Origin: Antitrichia curtipendula
Lineage: Eukaryota; Streptophyta; Bryopsida; Hypnales; Leucodontaceae
DNA length: 64,000 nucleotides
Direction of reading: 5' to 3'
Assembly (NCBI GenBank): GCA_951230915.1
Contig: OX579635.1
Location: 36,580,001-36,644,000 of the forward strand
The notes beneath the pieces are model-generated. The model was not told where the DNA came from. It searched no databases and saw nothing but the letters and a program-made list of their open reading frames with translations. This document shows, in pieces, positions 34,754 to 45,391 of this stretch. Both the position numbers and the translations under genes were made by a program. The first letter of the stretch is position 1. Every line of letters begins with the position of its first letter.

Positions 34754-37233
34754 CTAAGTTACGAACTATCTAAATTTAATGCGAGCTTCACTGTGGGGCA
34801 GATGAAGCCGGTGTGACTTCGTGCCCAGAGAGCCCCAAAGCCGACCCCAGTCATGTCGGTATGTGTTGGAACCCTAGCCTCGAGATTTCACTCGGAAGAT
34901 TCCCTCTCGTGATGTGTACCTATCCGAAGGACCTCGGTTATTGTCCTGGAGTATGGACTCGGTGCATCGCAGTCGATTGCCTGGGGTTTGTGGTCCCGTT
35001 TTGGTGCTTGTCCCGAGTGTGGAAGTGGTGAGTTTCAGAGATTTTTAGTGTTTTGAAACATAAATCCGTATCATTCCTAGATTTTAGACCTCTATGTACG
35101 GACGTCACATTTTTTGGCACTGGAATCGTACGAAGTTGACTAAACGACCAGGCAAATGAGAATCCGGAGTTAGCGTCTGAGTCTAAGTTAGGCTGCAGCT
35201 CTCTGTTTCATGTGAAGCACTGAAGTCTCCTCTGAGGGTTCGCACACAGAAAGTAACTGTCTTTTCAACCCCACCATGTTTTCATGGTGCTTTGCAGGAT
35301 TTCTGTAACTAAGAGATCCTCCCAGCTGCGAGTGTAGTTCTACTCGGGGTCTGGAAATCGGGCTGGAAGAAGCTTCAAACTGGAACTGATAGGAGTTGTT
35401 GAACAGTTTCATGGGGGATAAGGGCAGCTCCCGTGTAGATCCTAGTTGGACTAAAATGTCGTGATGCTGAGGATGAGTCTTGGTGCTCCAAACTTCGAGG
35501 TTCATTCTGCTCCTCTAGCTTCTTGAGAGTCCTGGTTAAAACAAATTCGCTTTGCATGTGAGCGAAGGTAAATACGAACCAGAAAAATGAGACTAGCATA
35601 CAAGGGTTGCCAAAATAAACTAGAATTATTTTAAATCGACTGCAGTAAATACCTTGATTTCTCATACGAAAATCTGATGAAGTGCTTTTGCTGTCCGTTT
35701 GCTGTGGTTGGATTTCCTGCTGTCTGCTTTACTGTTCTCCAAATTCCCTGCACATTCAAAGATAGTTTAGTAACGGTGGTATAATTGATTCTCGGATCAC
35801 AGATTTTAAACCAAAAAGTTTTAACTCCATCATTGTTACTGAAAAAAGGAGAAGACATGTGAGATAGACAACACTTGAACAGGTGGATTCTGGCAAACTG
35901 CGACCAAGGCTCACACGCAGTGGAATTCTTGACGCCCAGAATGGCATTTTCGTCGATGGAAAACTGTAATTCTCTTCCGTCAATTCATAACCACTCACAA
36001 CAGCACTCGCAATATCTGCATCCCTGGCGTTGCCAGAATTTGGGAGGTCGATCAGATCGTGGAATACGAGGAGAAAACGATAGCCAATTTCTTCAAGTCA
36101 ATGCGAGCTTCAAAAAACAACGATGCGATCGGACTACAATAGATGAAATCTTGGGAAACCTCGATCCTCTTGTCATACGGCGATCAGAATCCCAAGTCAC
36201 TGACGAAGCTGAAAGTCATGATTTATAATCCCCAATCGCGAGTGTAATCCGATCCCGAAACCTAAACCAAGATGCTTATTCATCGACTCAACCGTAACGT
36301 CTCAGTGGTGTGAAGGATGTACAGTACAGCTGCGGCGATTGAATATTGTCGTCTGTCAACATTGTAAGGGCCCATGTGAGCATCGCAGATGGAATTCAGA
36401 CTCTCGTCTGCTAATAAAATCAAAATCTGCGGAGTAGAGTGGTAAATTCGGAAAGCATCAAAAGGATCTTGGCGGCTGCCATGCCTCAGAGCGCCCGGGT
36501 CCCCATTTCCTGTCACAAATTTACGGGACAAAAATATTCTTCAGTGGTGCAGGAGGGCTGGTGCACATTGCGGCGCTTTCCTATTCTCAGAGTTCTTTGT
36601 CGGCGTCAGGATTTCTTTAGGTCTCTTTCGTTTCAGTGGCCTCATGAGCTTCCTGGAAGCTGCAGCGTTATAAAACAAAACCATTACAAAGTCAGAAGTT
36701 CAACACCATGGATAGAAAATTCGCAACAAGCTGCTGTGTCCACTTGGTGCTTCCCATTGAAGGGGGGCACTTGAAAGCAGAGGACTTACAACAAACTGTA
36801 GAAACGATGGACAGGGATTTCAAAACAAGCAAGAGTGAATTGACATGAGAACACGACTCGGTATGTTTTAGAAATAATTTTAATATACAAGGTTCATGGT
36901 CCAGAGTTGACCTGGACAAATGGTAAGAACATAGTTACTGCACGAAGCAGACCACTATTGTTTCTAATGTACACTCAAAGCCCTTCACATTCACTTTCAG
37001 AAAAGTGGTGAAGCAAGTACAAGCAATTTTTTTTCCCTTCTTTCTCTCTGTAACTCATGAAGAGCTGCAGCTTGTGTCCATCAGTGACATTCAAGTCTTT
37101 TACTGTCTAAATAGTGTACTGTACAGACTAAAAAAGTGACCGAGCGATAGGAACGAGTTGGAAGCACAAGTAATCCACTGTTTGCTTCAAAAATTGCAAA
37201 AGTAACATATACTAGATGCACTGGAATTCGCAC
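34754..37233. other. Region 3' of DGD1, partly gene-like composition
   Basis: The sequence is less AT-rich than the deserts. 34795-35150 has the look of an old repeat end but no partner was found. Open frames include 35875-36228 (plus) and 36531-36280 (minus). Part of 36900-37233 is likely the DGD1 3' untranslated region. I cannot name any gene here. Confidence 0.3.
36280..36531 (-). other. Unidentified open frame
   Basis: This frame of about 83 codons reads with protein-like composition (phrases DAFRIYHSTPQILILLADES and YSIAAAVLYILHTTE) and could be an exon. No domain or homologue is recognised, and no splice partners could be assigned. Confidence 0.15.
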
Positions 37234-40200
37234 CTACCAACCGTAGTCAATCCTTCGAGGTGATGCAGGGGGAAGAGTCAAGTCCTTGCGGTATTCTTCA
37301 CCAATTTTCATGGTCCCTGGCAAAGCTCCAGCCGCTTTTCTTGCAATTTCAATACCTGAGAGAAAGTAGTGCGCAAATGCAAGTCCGGTGTCGAGCATAT
37401 TGCTCAGCGTCTGCTTCGGCAGAGTTAGTGATAGGGTCATGGTCCTTCTCTTCGCTGCTTCGATAGGCAGTCGTCTCTTCCTCTTCCCCGTCCTTGCCCC
37501 TCGTGGTGGTAGACTGCTAATCTCTGCAGAGTCGATGAAACGATCGGTTGCAGCCTCCCATGATAAAAGATGCTGAAGCTCTGGCGACAGAGGTTGGGGC
37601 TCCGATACCAACGCCAACTTCACTTTCTCGACGAACTCTTCAGGAGTGCGGTAAGTGTAGCAGTTTGGAAAAGACAAGAAAAATTCGTTAGAAGGGTGAT
37701 ATGCGCAGACCACAATCTTGCCCATGGCCAGGGCCTCTGCGGTTGTTGTGCATACCACATCGCTAATGCTTGGATTGATGAACACCTTGTAGCTGCAAAA
37801 GAAACAGACACATAATCAAGATACCCAGAAACAAAGAAACAAGGACTTTTCTAACTCAATTAAAATTGTGTATAAATAAAACTGAGCTCCAGACAGAAAA
37901 CGTTAAGGTAATTCAAGCGCAAAGGATCATACCCGTGGAGGGCAGCATCAGCGTGATCTCTCCCTGGATGAAAATTCAGGGCCAGTCCGTATTTCTGAAC
38001 CTCAGCTCTGACTGCATCCGAGTCTTCCCCACTTCCAAAGAGATCCATATTGATGTTGCCCAGCGCATCCCTGTTCTGCGATAAAAGATCGACTAGTTCC
38101 CTGTATCCTTTGCCCCAGATCAATTTCCCAAGGTAGTAAGCACCCTTTGGAAACTTGAGCTCATTGTCGTCAACTTCCGCGAGTCTCTTGCCAATGCTCA
38201 GAAATTGAGGATTCACTCCATGAACATTGCAAACAGATGATTTTGGTAGATTTTGGGTTGCAGCTGACAAGCGCAAGACCTATCATAGAGAGGACATTGT
38301 TATTGCGGGAAGTCGAGAGTTGTCATTACGTCTGTCTCAGATCAGATTTAAATAACTACATGCAAGTGTTGTCTATGTATGAGCATAGATGGAAGCGGGA
38401 CTTGGAAAGTATAAATTTTATTTGCTTACTAAAATGACACTCACCTTATTGCAGTATATACGAACCACCCAGTTGTTCACATGCTTTAAAAGGAAAGCCT
38501 GTAGCCTCCCATTCTTTTCCCGCTTGACATATTCCAAGTAGTTTGTATGAACCACACCAACGACATGTTGAAACTTATCGGTCCAGCGTTGCCCGTGATA
38601 ATACCAAGTCAAATGTTCGGGCTCTTCCAGCACTGCAACATCAGCTTCCTGATCAGGAATGAACTGGGAGATGTCCCCAGCTGCAAGGATACTACGTTTT
38701 TGTGTAGAAAACTGCGCAACCAACCAGAGAAGACAGAGTTCAGGATACCAAACATTATGATATGATAAGTTCTTATCCACTCTAATAACAGGCGTTCCCA
38801 GAATGAATGAGTTAGAAGCTCCAAGCGCATCATGAACTGAAAAAAAACAAAGCGGAAAATCTCCAACCCCAAAACATACACACTTTCCAAAAATGAACAG
38901 ATCTAACCTTGCCAGGGTAAAATGCTATCTTGAAATCGCACTTGAATCCAACTCGGTCTTCCACCCACTTCCGCACGAAATTCTCCTGCTCAGCTGGAGA
39001 TTCGAAGGTCATCTGATTCGGGTACACTTGCACTTGATCTGTCTTGCATAACCAAGGCACCATCAAGGTCACGTTCTGGTCCCCAGATCGGGCCAAGTAG
39101 GCGGCCCTAAACAGAGGATTCACAGCAGTTCCTGTCATCCAGGGTAAGCTTGCGGTTGTGACGATCGCAATATTTCTGCGCAAGTCCTCCTTGGTATGTT
39201 GCAGAGTCTGATTCTCAGTCCAGGGGCCCCCTTTGTAGTTGTAACCGGTGCTTTGAATCACACTCGCAATTCTCAAATCAAGATTGTCATCCGTAGATAA
39301 TTCCTTTTTGTTGCTGACAGCAAGACCAAGTTTACTTTCAGCGGAAACACTGGAGAGCTGCAGGTCTCTGCGTTTACAGCTCCTCACCATCTCACGAAGC
39401 TTTTCAGTAACCTCTGCATTCACAGCAACGCATCCCAGCTCAAGGTCAACACACAGAACCCGAATACATCGGCATGTTTGTGCACCCAAAAAACACCCTA
39501 CTCCCGTCTCTAATACCGACTCAACGGATTGGTTCTTGTAACCAAAGTGATCTCTACACTGTTGTAGGCTGAGCTCCAAAATATCACACTTCCCTCCAGA
39601 TGTTAAAATACTTAAGGTGACGCAAGTGGTATCCTCCACCTTAAGCAGTGCAAGAACGACAAGCGGCTGCTTCATAGAGAACTTGGACGCGTACCTTTCT
39701 TGATGCCAAGATGATCCATCAGAGGCTGGGACTGGCGCACCAAGGACTCAAGCAACTCCGAAACATTCAGCGGCGCCACATCTATCCTGTGTTTGTCAAC
39801 AGTGGCACTGAAGTCTGGACCCTTTGGCAATTTCTACAAGGAAGACGTCATGAAAGAGTGAGAAAAACCACGAGATCATAAACCAGATTTCCCAATCAAG
39901 TATCTCGCAGCCTGCAACCTCTAACAATTCTTCACAGAGCAAGCGCAACGCTTAAGTGTACTGTACCCCAAGGAAGAGGCAAGGCTCTAAAGAAATCAGA
40001 ATTGTTGCAACAAGGAGGTTTCTTGATTGTTTGCTGATCCCGTAATATATGCCTGTCAGATGCCCGTCCGAGAACGACGACTAGATAGAAGACTATGCGA
40101 ACAACTCTTAGTGGAAATACAACGGTGTATCAAGTTGCATAAAGACTCACGAGATTTTTCTTCACGTTTTCAAAAAACTCCACAGGTGTCTTGCGGGTCG

Positions 40201-40750
40201 CTGCCGTGGTCTCCAAGGCCCGCAAACGATCCTCCAATGTCTTTTTCACCTTCTTCAGAGGCTCATCCCAGTTCTGTGAAACCCTAATCTTCTTCCTGGT
40301 TCCCGGAACCACAACGCGCCTCTCGCGCTCCTGCGTGTTACTTCCAGCTCCGATCTCGGAGTTCTTCCCGATCCCTAGAGATTTGTCCATGTGCGGGACG
40401 AGCCAGAGCTCGTTCTTGAGTCCCTGCATGGACATGTCCGACCACGAGCGGTCCAGTTTGGGCTTCAAGCTCTTAAGAAGATTAAAATCCTCCACGCTGA
40501 GATTGAGCGGAATTTTCCGGACGTCGACCTTCACCTTCGCAGGAAAATTCGCCAGCGTCGAGTCCTTCCAGTTCACGTCCAGCGTCTTTGATTTGTCCCG
40601 AAACGACTGTACTCTCGACTGAATCAGCTTCATGTCCATCCCCGTGCTCTTCTGCACCTCCGTCAGCGAATTCGAAATAAAAGAAAGCGCTCTCTCCGCC
40701 GGAGCTGCCACCACATCATCATCCGATCTCCAACCTTCCGAAGGCGCCAT
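37234..40750 (-). CDS. DGD1: Digalactosyldiacylglycerol synthase 1, chloroplast outer envelope
   Basis: DGD1 transfers galactose from UDP-galactose to MGDG, making the DGDG of thylakoid membranes. Proposed exons are 40750-40151, 39833-39695, 39413-38908, 38711-38445, 38279-37933 and 37792-37234. Each has GT-AG borders, the phases agree, and the total is 805 residues, against about 808 in Arabidopsis. The start ATG at 40750 gives MAPSEGW; the frame upstream has only a GTG. The N-terminal extension includes [14 protein letters not shown], typical of DGD1 and absent from DGD2. The GT-B glycosyltransferase part begins near residue 330 ([19 protein letters not shown]), followed by [40 protein letters not shown] and the GT4 donor-site segment TAEALAMGK near residue 640. 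It ends IDYGW. All key blocks are intact, so it is very probably functional. Confidence 0.97.
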
Positions 40751-41764
40751 TTCCAGACTCACTCTCCCAACAATGTGGATGGAACTTCACTCTAATTCTC
40801 TACAAATCTCTCCAACTCTCCACCTACAACCTCACAAACTCCACAATAAATATCTCATGCAATCACGCTGTACACCAATTAATTCTCTAAAATCTCTCCC
40901 TACAACCTCACAAGAACTCCACAAGAAATCTCCAATACAACTATAAAAAATCTAAACCCGAGTCATACGAACGCATCATGCAGATCCTCTAACAAAGTCC
41001 TTCGCCCCAGACAACTCACTAAACAGCAGTCTACGTACTTCTGCGATCGGCCGAGCACCGCCAGTCGGAAGGCCCATGCCATCATGGTCGCAGAAACAGC
41101 GCAGGGTGACAAGTGCCGCAGAGCAACGAGATTGGCGGAATGCCGTCAACGCAGATGACGGTTACTTAATCAAGTTTTATCCGACGGTGATCACCACTGC
41201 AGGAATATTTGCTGGCGAATGTGCTTCCTAGCTCGCCTACAATATTCCAGAGTTCAATTATCAACGGCGCCGGTGCTTCGTCGAGGGATCTAGCCGCCAG
41301 GAATAAAACAATTGTCGCCCACGCCAACTTGCCAGATCTGTGGTCCTCAATGGCAACAGAGGCGCAGCAGCGTTTCTATGGTGGACGGCGTGAGGCGATC
41401 GCACTACCGGCATTCGATCGGATGGTGTACAGGTTGTTTTATGGGCTGGTTTACTGTACAGGGCGATTCATGGGCTGCCATCTTCGCCAGGAGGTCCCGC
41501 CTGCCTGGCCCACACATTATGCAAATGATACCGTCTCGGAAAGTGCCATAACGTATGGCGGAGGACACATAACTGCACAGGAAATTGACGGTCTGGGAGC
41601 GAAGAGCCATGCTTCACTTGCGACACAGAGATACTGGCATTGAACGTCAGAAAACAATCTTGGAAGCAGATAAGGAGGCACGAAATTGTTTCAGTTTCAG
41701 AGTTTCTTTGATGGGAAAATAATACACTCAGAATTGTGGAAATCCTAAAAAATTGGCTACTCGA
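40751..41764. other. DGD1 upstream region and 3' flank of the kelch gene
   Basis: This carries the DGD1 promoter and 5' leader (minus strand), with a strand bias to C/A just upstream of the ATG (40780-40950, many CTCCACAA and TCTCCAA words). A 144-codon plus-strand frame at 41209-41643 has no motif and is probably chance. Confidence 0.4.
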
Positions 41765-42920
41765 TCAGAGCTTGAGGACGGCACAGATTTGGTCCTGCAC
41801 AGAGGCCAAGGTCAGCGGCATGGGCGTCCCCTTGCGCCATACGAGATCCTCCGTGCCGCCTTCGACAGTGCAAATATCGACGTCGCGCAAATAGAAAATT
41901 TCGGAAGAACTGAGCCTCGGCCGGGAGATTCCCCCGACGACATACAGATCTGGTCCGAGTCCCGCAACGGCGAACGCTCGTCGGTTCAAGCACTCGGGCC
42001 AGGAGCATAACGGTGAAGAGCGATGGGGTTGAGAGTGATGCTCTCTGCTCACAACGCCATGTCGCACCACGTAGGGCTCCCCTTTCACCACCGCCATCGC
42101 CCCGCCTGCCCAATTGCATTCCTCCACTGTCCAACTGCAAGCCAGAGAAGCAACACATCAATTTTCTGCATAACTAGAACGGAATCAATGGCGGAAGTGG
42201 AGATCATTAGGGTTATGATCATGCATACCTTTGGCTTGTAGAATCATACACCTGAGACAGCTTCTCCGACTTGTGGAAAACGCGCATCTTGCCGTCTAGG
42301 ACGATGCCGAATGCGACTGGACATGGCCCATCGTTGAGGCGCGGAAACTCTTCCCATGTGTTGAGCTTGGGGTTGTAGATCTCGGCGTCCAAGACAGACT
42401 TCATTCTGGCGTCCCAGCCCCCCGCGACGACGATTTTGCCTTCATGCGACATGCACGCAAAGTGCAGCCTCGGCGTCAGCATTGGCGCTATGGCGCTCCA
42501 TTTCCAGACGATAGGGTCGAACATCCAGCCATCCAGTGACGGTTGCAGAGGTTCTCTGTCACCGGTTGCAGGGTCCACACTGTCGTTCGTCCCGCCGATC
42601 ATGTACAGCTTGCCGTCGCATCCCACTGCGCCGTAACCTGCAAGGTTCGGAATTGACGACGGGAGAACGGGGAGACGGCTCCATTTGTTGGCGCGAGGGT
42701 CGTAGGCTTGCCAGACCTTCTCCGGGGTGTGGCCGCACACGTAAAGCCACTCTTCCTGTGTGCGGAGCGCCTTCCGGAAGCGGAAAAGCTCCGGCGATCG
42801 TAAGGCGGCGTGCCAAGCTTTGCAAACCAGCTGCATAGATCGATGTTCCGAGAGCGGGAGCCTGGCTAAGCATTGGAGCGTTACGGCGTCGGGCAAACCC
42901 TCGATCAAGCCCTCCGCCAT
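41765..42920 (-). CDS. F-box/kelch-repeat protein, two exons
   Basis: Proposed exons are 42920-42229 and 42134-41765. CAAAG|GTATGC joins to TTGCAG|TTGGAC, with the split codon AG+T. The product has 353 residues. The F-box occupies about residues 8-47 (LPDAVTLQCLARLP then LVCKAWHAALRSPELFRFR). Kelch blades follow: KWSRLPVLPSS, LYMIGGTNDSVDP, WSAIAPMLTPRLHFA, KIVVAGGWDARMKS, NTWEEFPRL and, in exon 2, DLYVVGGISR. F-box/kelch proteins are substrate adaptors of SCF ubiquitin ligases; the substrate here is unknown. The plan resembles the Arabidopsis At1g16250 type. It ends AVLKL at 41765. It lies between DGD1 and DVR on the same strand without overlap. Confidence 0.92.
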
Positions 42921-43645
42921 AGCTCCTCTAACCCTAATTCAATCCTGCCTTTCCCCTCCGGCGTTTCTTTCTGCACTAAATTTATAAGCTCCGTCACTCC
43001 CAAGCAATTAACACTGTACCAAACTTCAGAATCACAAAATCTTGCAAAACATACCGGAATCAGACCTGTAGACGATTGAGGTTCCGCGCCTGTCGAAGTA
43101 CTCACTACAACGAAGTTGCAAAATCACCGACCAAATTTAGCGATGACGATGATGAACCTGCCGTGTCGAATGCAATTGCGTCGCGCAGCTGAAGAAGCTC
43201 ACCGATTTCAGATTGAGATATGGTCCTGTGCGACACTATTGACTACACGTCGCAAACGACTGTCCGAACGCCAGGAGATGAAGGGAGGAGATCCATGACC
43301 TCCAGAGGATTACATCTTGTCGATTGGCGGTTTGACCTAATTGCTAAACCTGGTTTTACGGGATGTTTCTTTGTGATAGATTGCCAACAGTGAGCATACT
43401 ATTATTTTCAACAGTAACTAAGAACACACACAGACATTCAATTGCGAGTGAAGATCATGTCAATTCCATGGTGGCCTGAGCAAATTTACAATACAATCAT
43501 TAGGGAGATCGACAATTCCTCGTCGTTCCTCTCAAGAGCAGATTGATCGACTCTGGCTAAATTCCAATTCATCACTCAACATAATCAATACAAGCGTCAA
43601 CAAAAATGGCCTAAAAACTGTACTCGTACAAAGTGCCGGAACAAA
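42921..43645. other. Spacer between kelch gene and DVR
   Basis: This holds the 5' region of the kelch gene and the 3' untranslated region of DVR, both on the minus strand. No further gene is seen. Confidence 0.5.
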
Positions 43646-44938
43646 TCAGAAGACGGCTTGGTCGCCGAGCTCCTGCCCCGACATCCCTTCCCTCACGCAC
43701 CGCTCAAAGAAAGCTTCGAGGGTATCGGTCCCGTAGCTGGGCGTGGCCTCAGGGTCGTACTTCTGCGTCGCAGGATCCAAGACAAGCATGCTCTCGGCGG
43801 CGTAGTAGCGGCCAATCTTCCCGAACTCGGCAGCGTCTTCCAGATTGGGGAAGAGCTTGGAAAGATTGTCCAACACGCCGATGACGAAGTCCATGACTCC
43901 GATCGGCACTTTGATGAACTTCGGTTCTTTTCCTGCGATTCTGAAGAGCATCTCCCCTTGCTCGAGCGGCGTCAGCGCCTTGCCAGGGCCACCGATGGGG
44001 AGAATCTGGTTGGTTTTCTCGACATCGCTCACGCAGTCAGAGATGAAGGAGGCCAGATCCGCTTCCGAGATAGGTTTGCAAGCGCACAGCTTCCCATCGC
44101 CGAACATGACATATGGTCCCCCTCCTTGAACGCTTTGCACTTGCCCGCCCAAGCTCTTGAAGAACGCCGTCGGTCTGACAACGCTGTAAGTCAGGCCATT
44201 GCCGAAGCTCGCGAGCTCAGCTTCAAATTTGAGCTTCGCCCTCTGGAACTCCACCAAGGGTTTCTGCACACAAATGGCGGACAGGAGGACGAAGTGGGAG
44301 GCGCCGCAGGCGACACCTGCGTCGAGGCTGTTGCGTGTGGCTTGGTAGTCGACCTTCCAGGAGTCTTTCTTGCCGCCGCTTCTGCTTGCGAGGCAGGAAA
44401 TGACGACGTCGACATTGGCATTGGAGTTTCGCAATGCGGATGTAAGGGAGTCTTTGTCGGAGACATCGGTGAAGAGGACGGTAGCGCCCGGAAAATCTCG
44501 AACCGTTTGTTGAGAATCGGCCTTACCTCCGATTCCGCTCTTCTCTCGCGCGACAGCGATAACGTTGTAGCCCCGCTTCACCATCTCCTTCACCACGAAC
44601 TTGCCGATGTACCCCGTAGCGCCCACTATCACGACCGTAGTGTCTTTCGGGCTTTTGCTCCGCCATGTCTGCTTGGAGACGGTGGCCTCTGCTTCGGGAG
44701 TCAATGCAGCTCTACACAAGTGACGAACCGATGGTGTCTGCAATGCTCGCGAGAGGTTGACGCTAGGAAGAGAGAAACCTGAAAACTCCGGGCTCGATTT
44801 GAAAGATAGCAGCGCGTTGGCTTTACTAACAAAACCAATTGAACTCACTTGCGAGAATCCATGACTAGTCGGAGCTGAACTCACAGCCCCAGGCAGCAGA
44901 GACGACGCCGCTCGCGAAGAGATCGCCGTGAGCGACAT
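43646..44938 (-). CDS. DVR: Divinyl chlorophyllide a 8-vinyl-reductase, chloroplast
   Basis: DVR reduces the 8-vinyl group of divinyl (proto)chlorophyllide with NADPH, a step that gives monovinyl chlorophyll. The gene is a single exon of 430 codons from the ATG at 44938 ([13 protein letters not shown]); the frame is open further 5' but without an ATG. The N-terminus, rich in Ser, Ala and basic residues for about 80 positions, is a chloroplast transit peptide. The NAD(P)-binding motif [11 protein letters not shown] lies at about residues 102-112. Then come [70 protein letters not shown] and [20 protein letters not shown], all typical of plant DVR. Arabidopsis DVR has about 417 residues. The gene is divergent from the plastid Der GTPase with 453 bp between the ATGs. 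Confidence 0.97.
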   Translation of the reverse strand: MSLTAISSRAASSLLPGAVSSAPTSHGFSQVSSIGFVSKANALLSFKSSPEFSGFSLPSVNLSRALQTPSVRHLCRAALTPEAEATVSKQTWRSKSPKDTTVVIVGATGYIGKFVVKEMVKRGYNVIAVAREKSGIGGKADSQQTVRDFPGATVLFTDVSDKDSLTSALRNSNANVDVVISCLASRSGGKKDSWKVDYQATRNSLDAGVACGASHFVLLSAICVQKPLVEFQRAKLKFEAELASFGNGLTYSVVRPTAFFKSLGGQVQSVQGGGPYVMFGDGKLCACKPISEADLASFISDCVSDVEKTNQILPIGGPGKALTPLEQGEMLFRIAGKEPKFIKVPIGVMDFVIGVLDNLSKLFPNLEDAAEFGKIGRYYAAESMLVLDPATQKYDPEATPSYGTDTLEAFFERCVREGMSGQELGDQAVF

Positions 44939-45391
44939 CGTGGAGCTCCAAATTTGCGCAACAGCAAAACTACCCAACAACCAATATTTTTTGCAAGAAT
45001 TCAATGCGAAAGATCTGATTGGGACAAAGCCTACCAGATTCTCCAAAACTCCAGAACCAGCATAGCCACCAAATCTTTCCTGCACCTTGGATTGATTGAA
45101 TAAATTTCCCGGTTACGGAAGCTTGAGAACCACCATAGCCAGAGGAAATCCAAGTCTGGATAACGCTCTTCATCTCCAATTTCGGATGAATTGCGTGTAG
45201 AATCCGTCGGGTCGGTTGTCCAGGACGACAATTCCACGAGGAATCTGACGTGTCCAAGGAGAGGACTACTGTTCCAGATGGAAAAGCCAGGAAGGAAACC
45301 CAAAATTTTATCCTGTTCTCTGCTTCCATGCTGCTCGGTGAAGCTCAACCTAGTGTAGGGTTTAGGGGTTTTGATTTCGGGAGGAATTGCG
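44939..45391. promoter_or_regulatory. Shared upstream region of DVR and Der
   Basis: The two start codons face away from each other across 453 bp, so both promoters and 5' leaders must lie here or overlap the neighbouring gene. No unambiguous TATA box is visible in either direction, as is common for plant genes with plastid functions. Co-regulation is an inference from the arrangement only. Confidence 0.55.

Noticed and set aside
34795..35150. Possible solo LTR downstream of the Stowaway-like element
   Set aside because: Composition resembles a repeat, but no TG...CA boundaries with a target duplication could be fixed.
39414..39675. Apparent N-terminal extension of the DGD1 third exon
   Set aside because: The frame is open to 39675, but the acceptor at 39414-39416 joins exon 2 in phase and restores the family sequence; the extension is intron.
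41209..41643. 144-codon plus-strand frame between DGD1 and the kelch gene
   Set aside because: No motif, no splice partners, and it lies where the DGD1 upstream region and the kelch 3' flank must be.
43658..44782. 374-codon open frame on the plus strand, opposite DVR
   Set aside because: It is the antisense shadow of the DVR coding sequence, produced by its GC-rich codon use; no recognisable domain.
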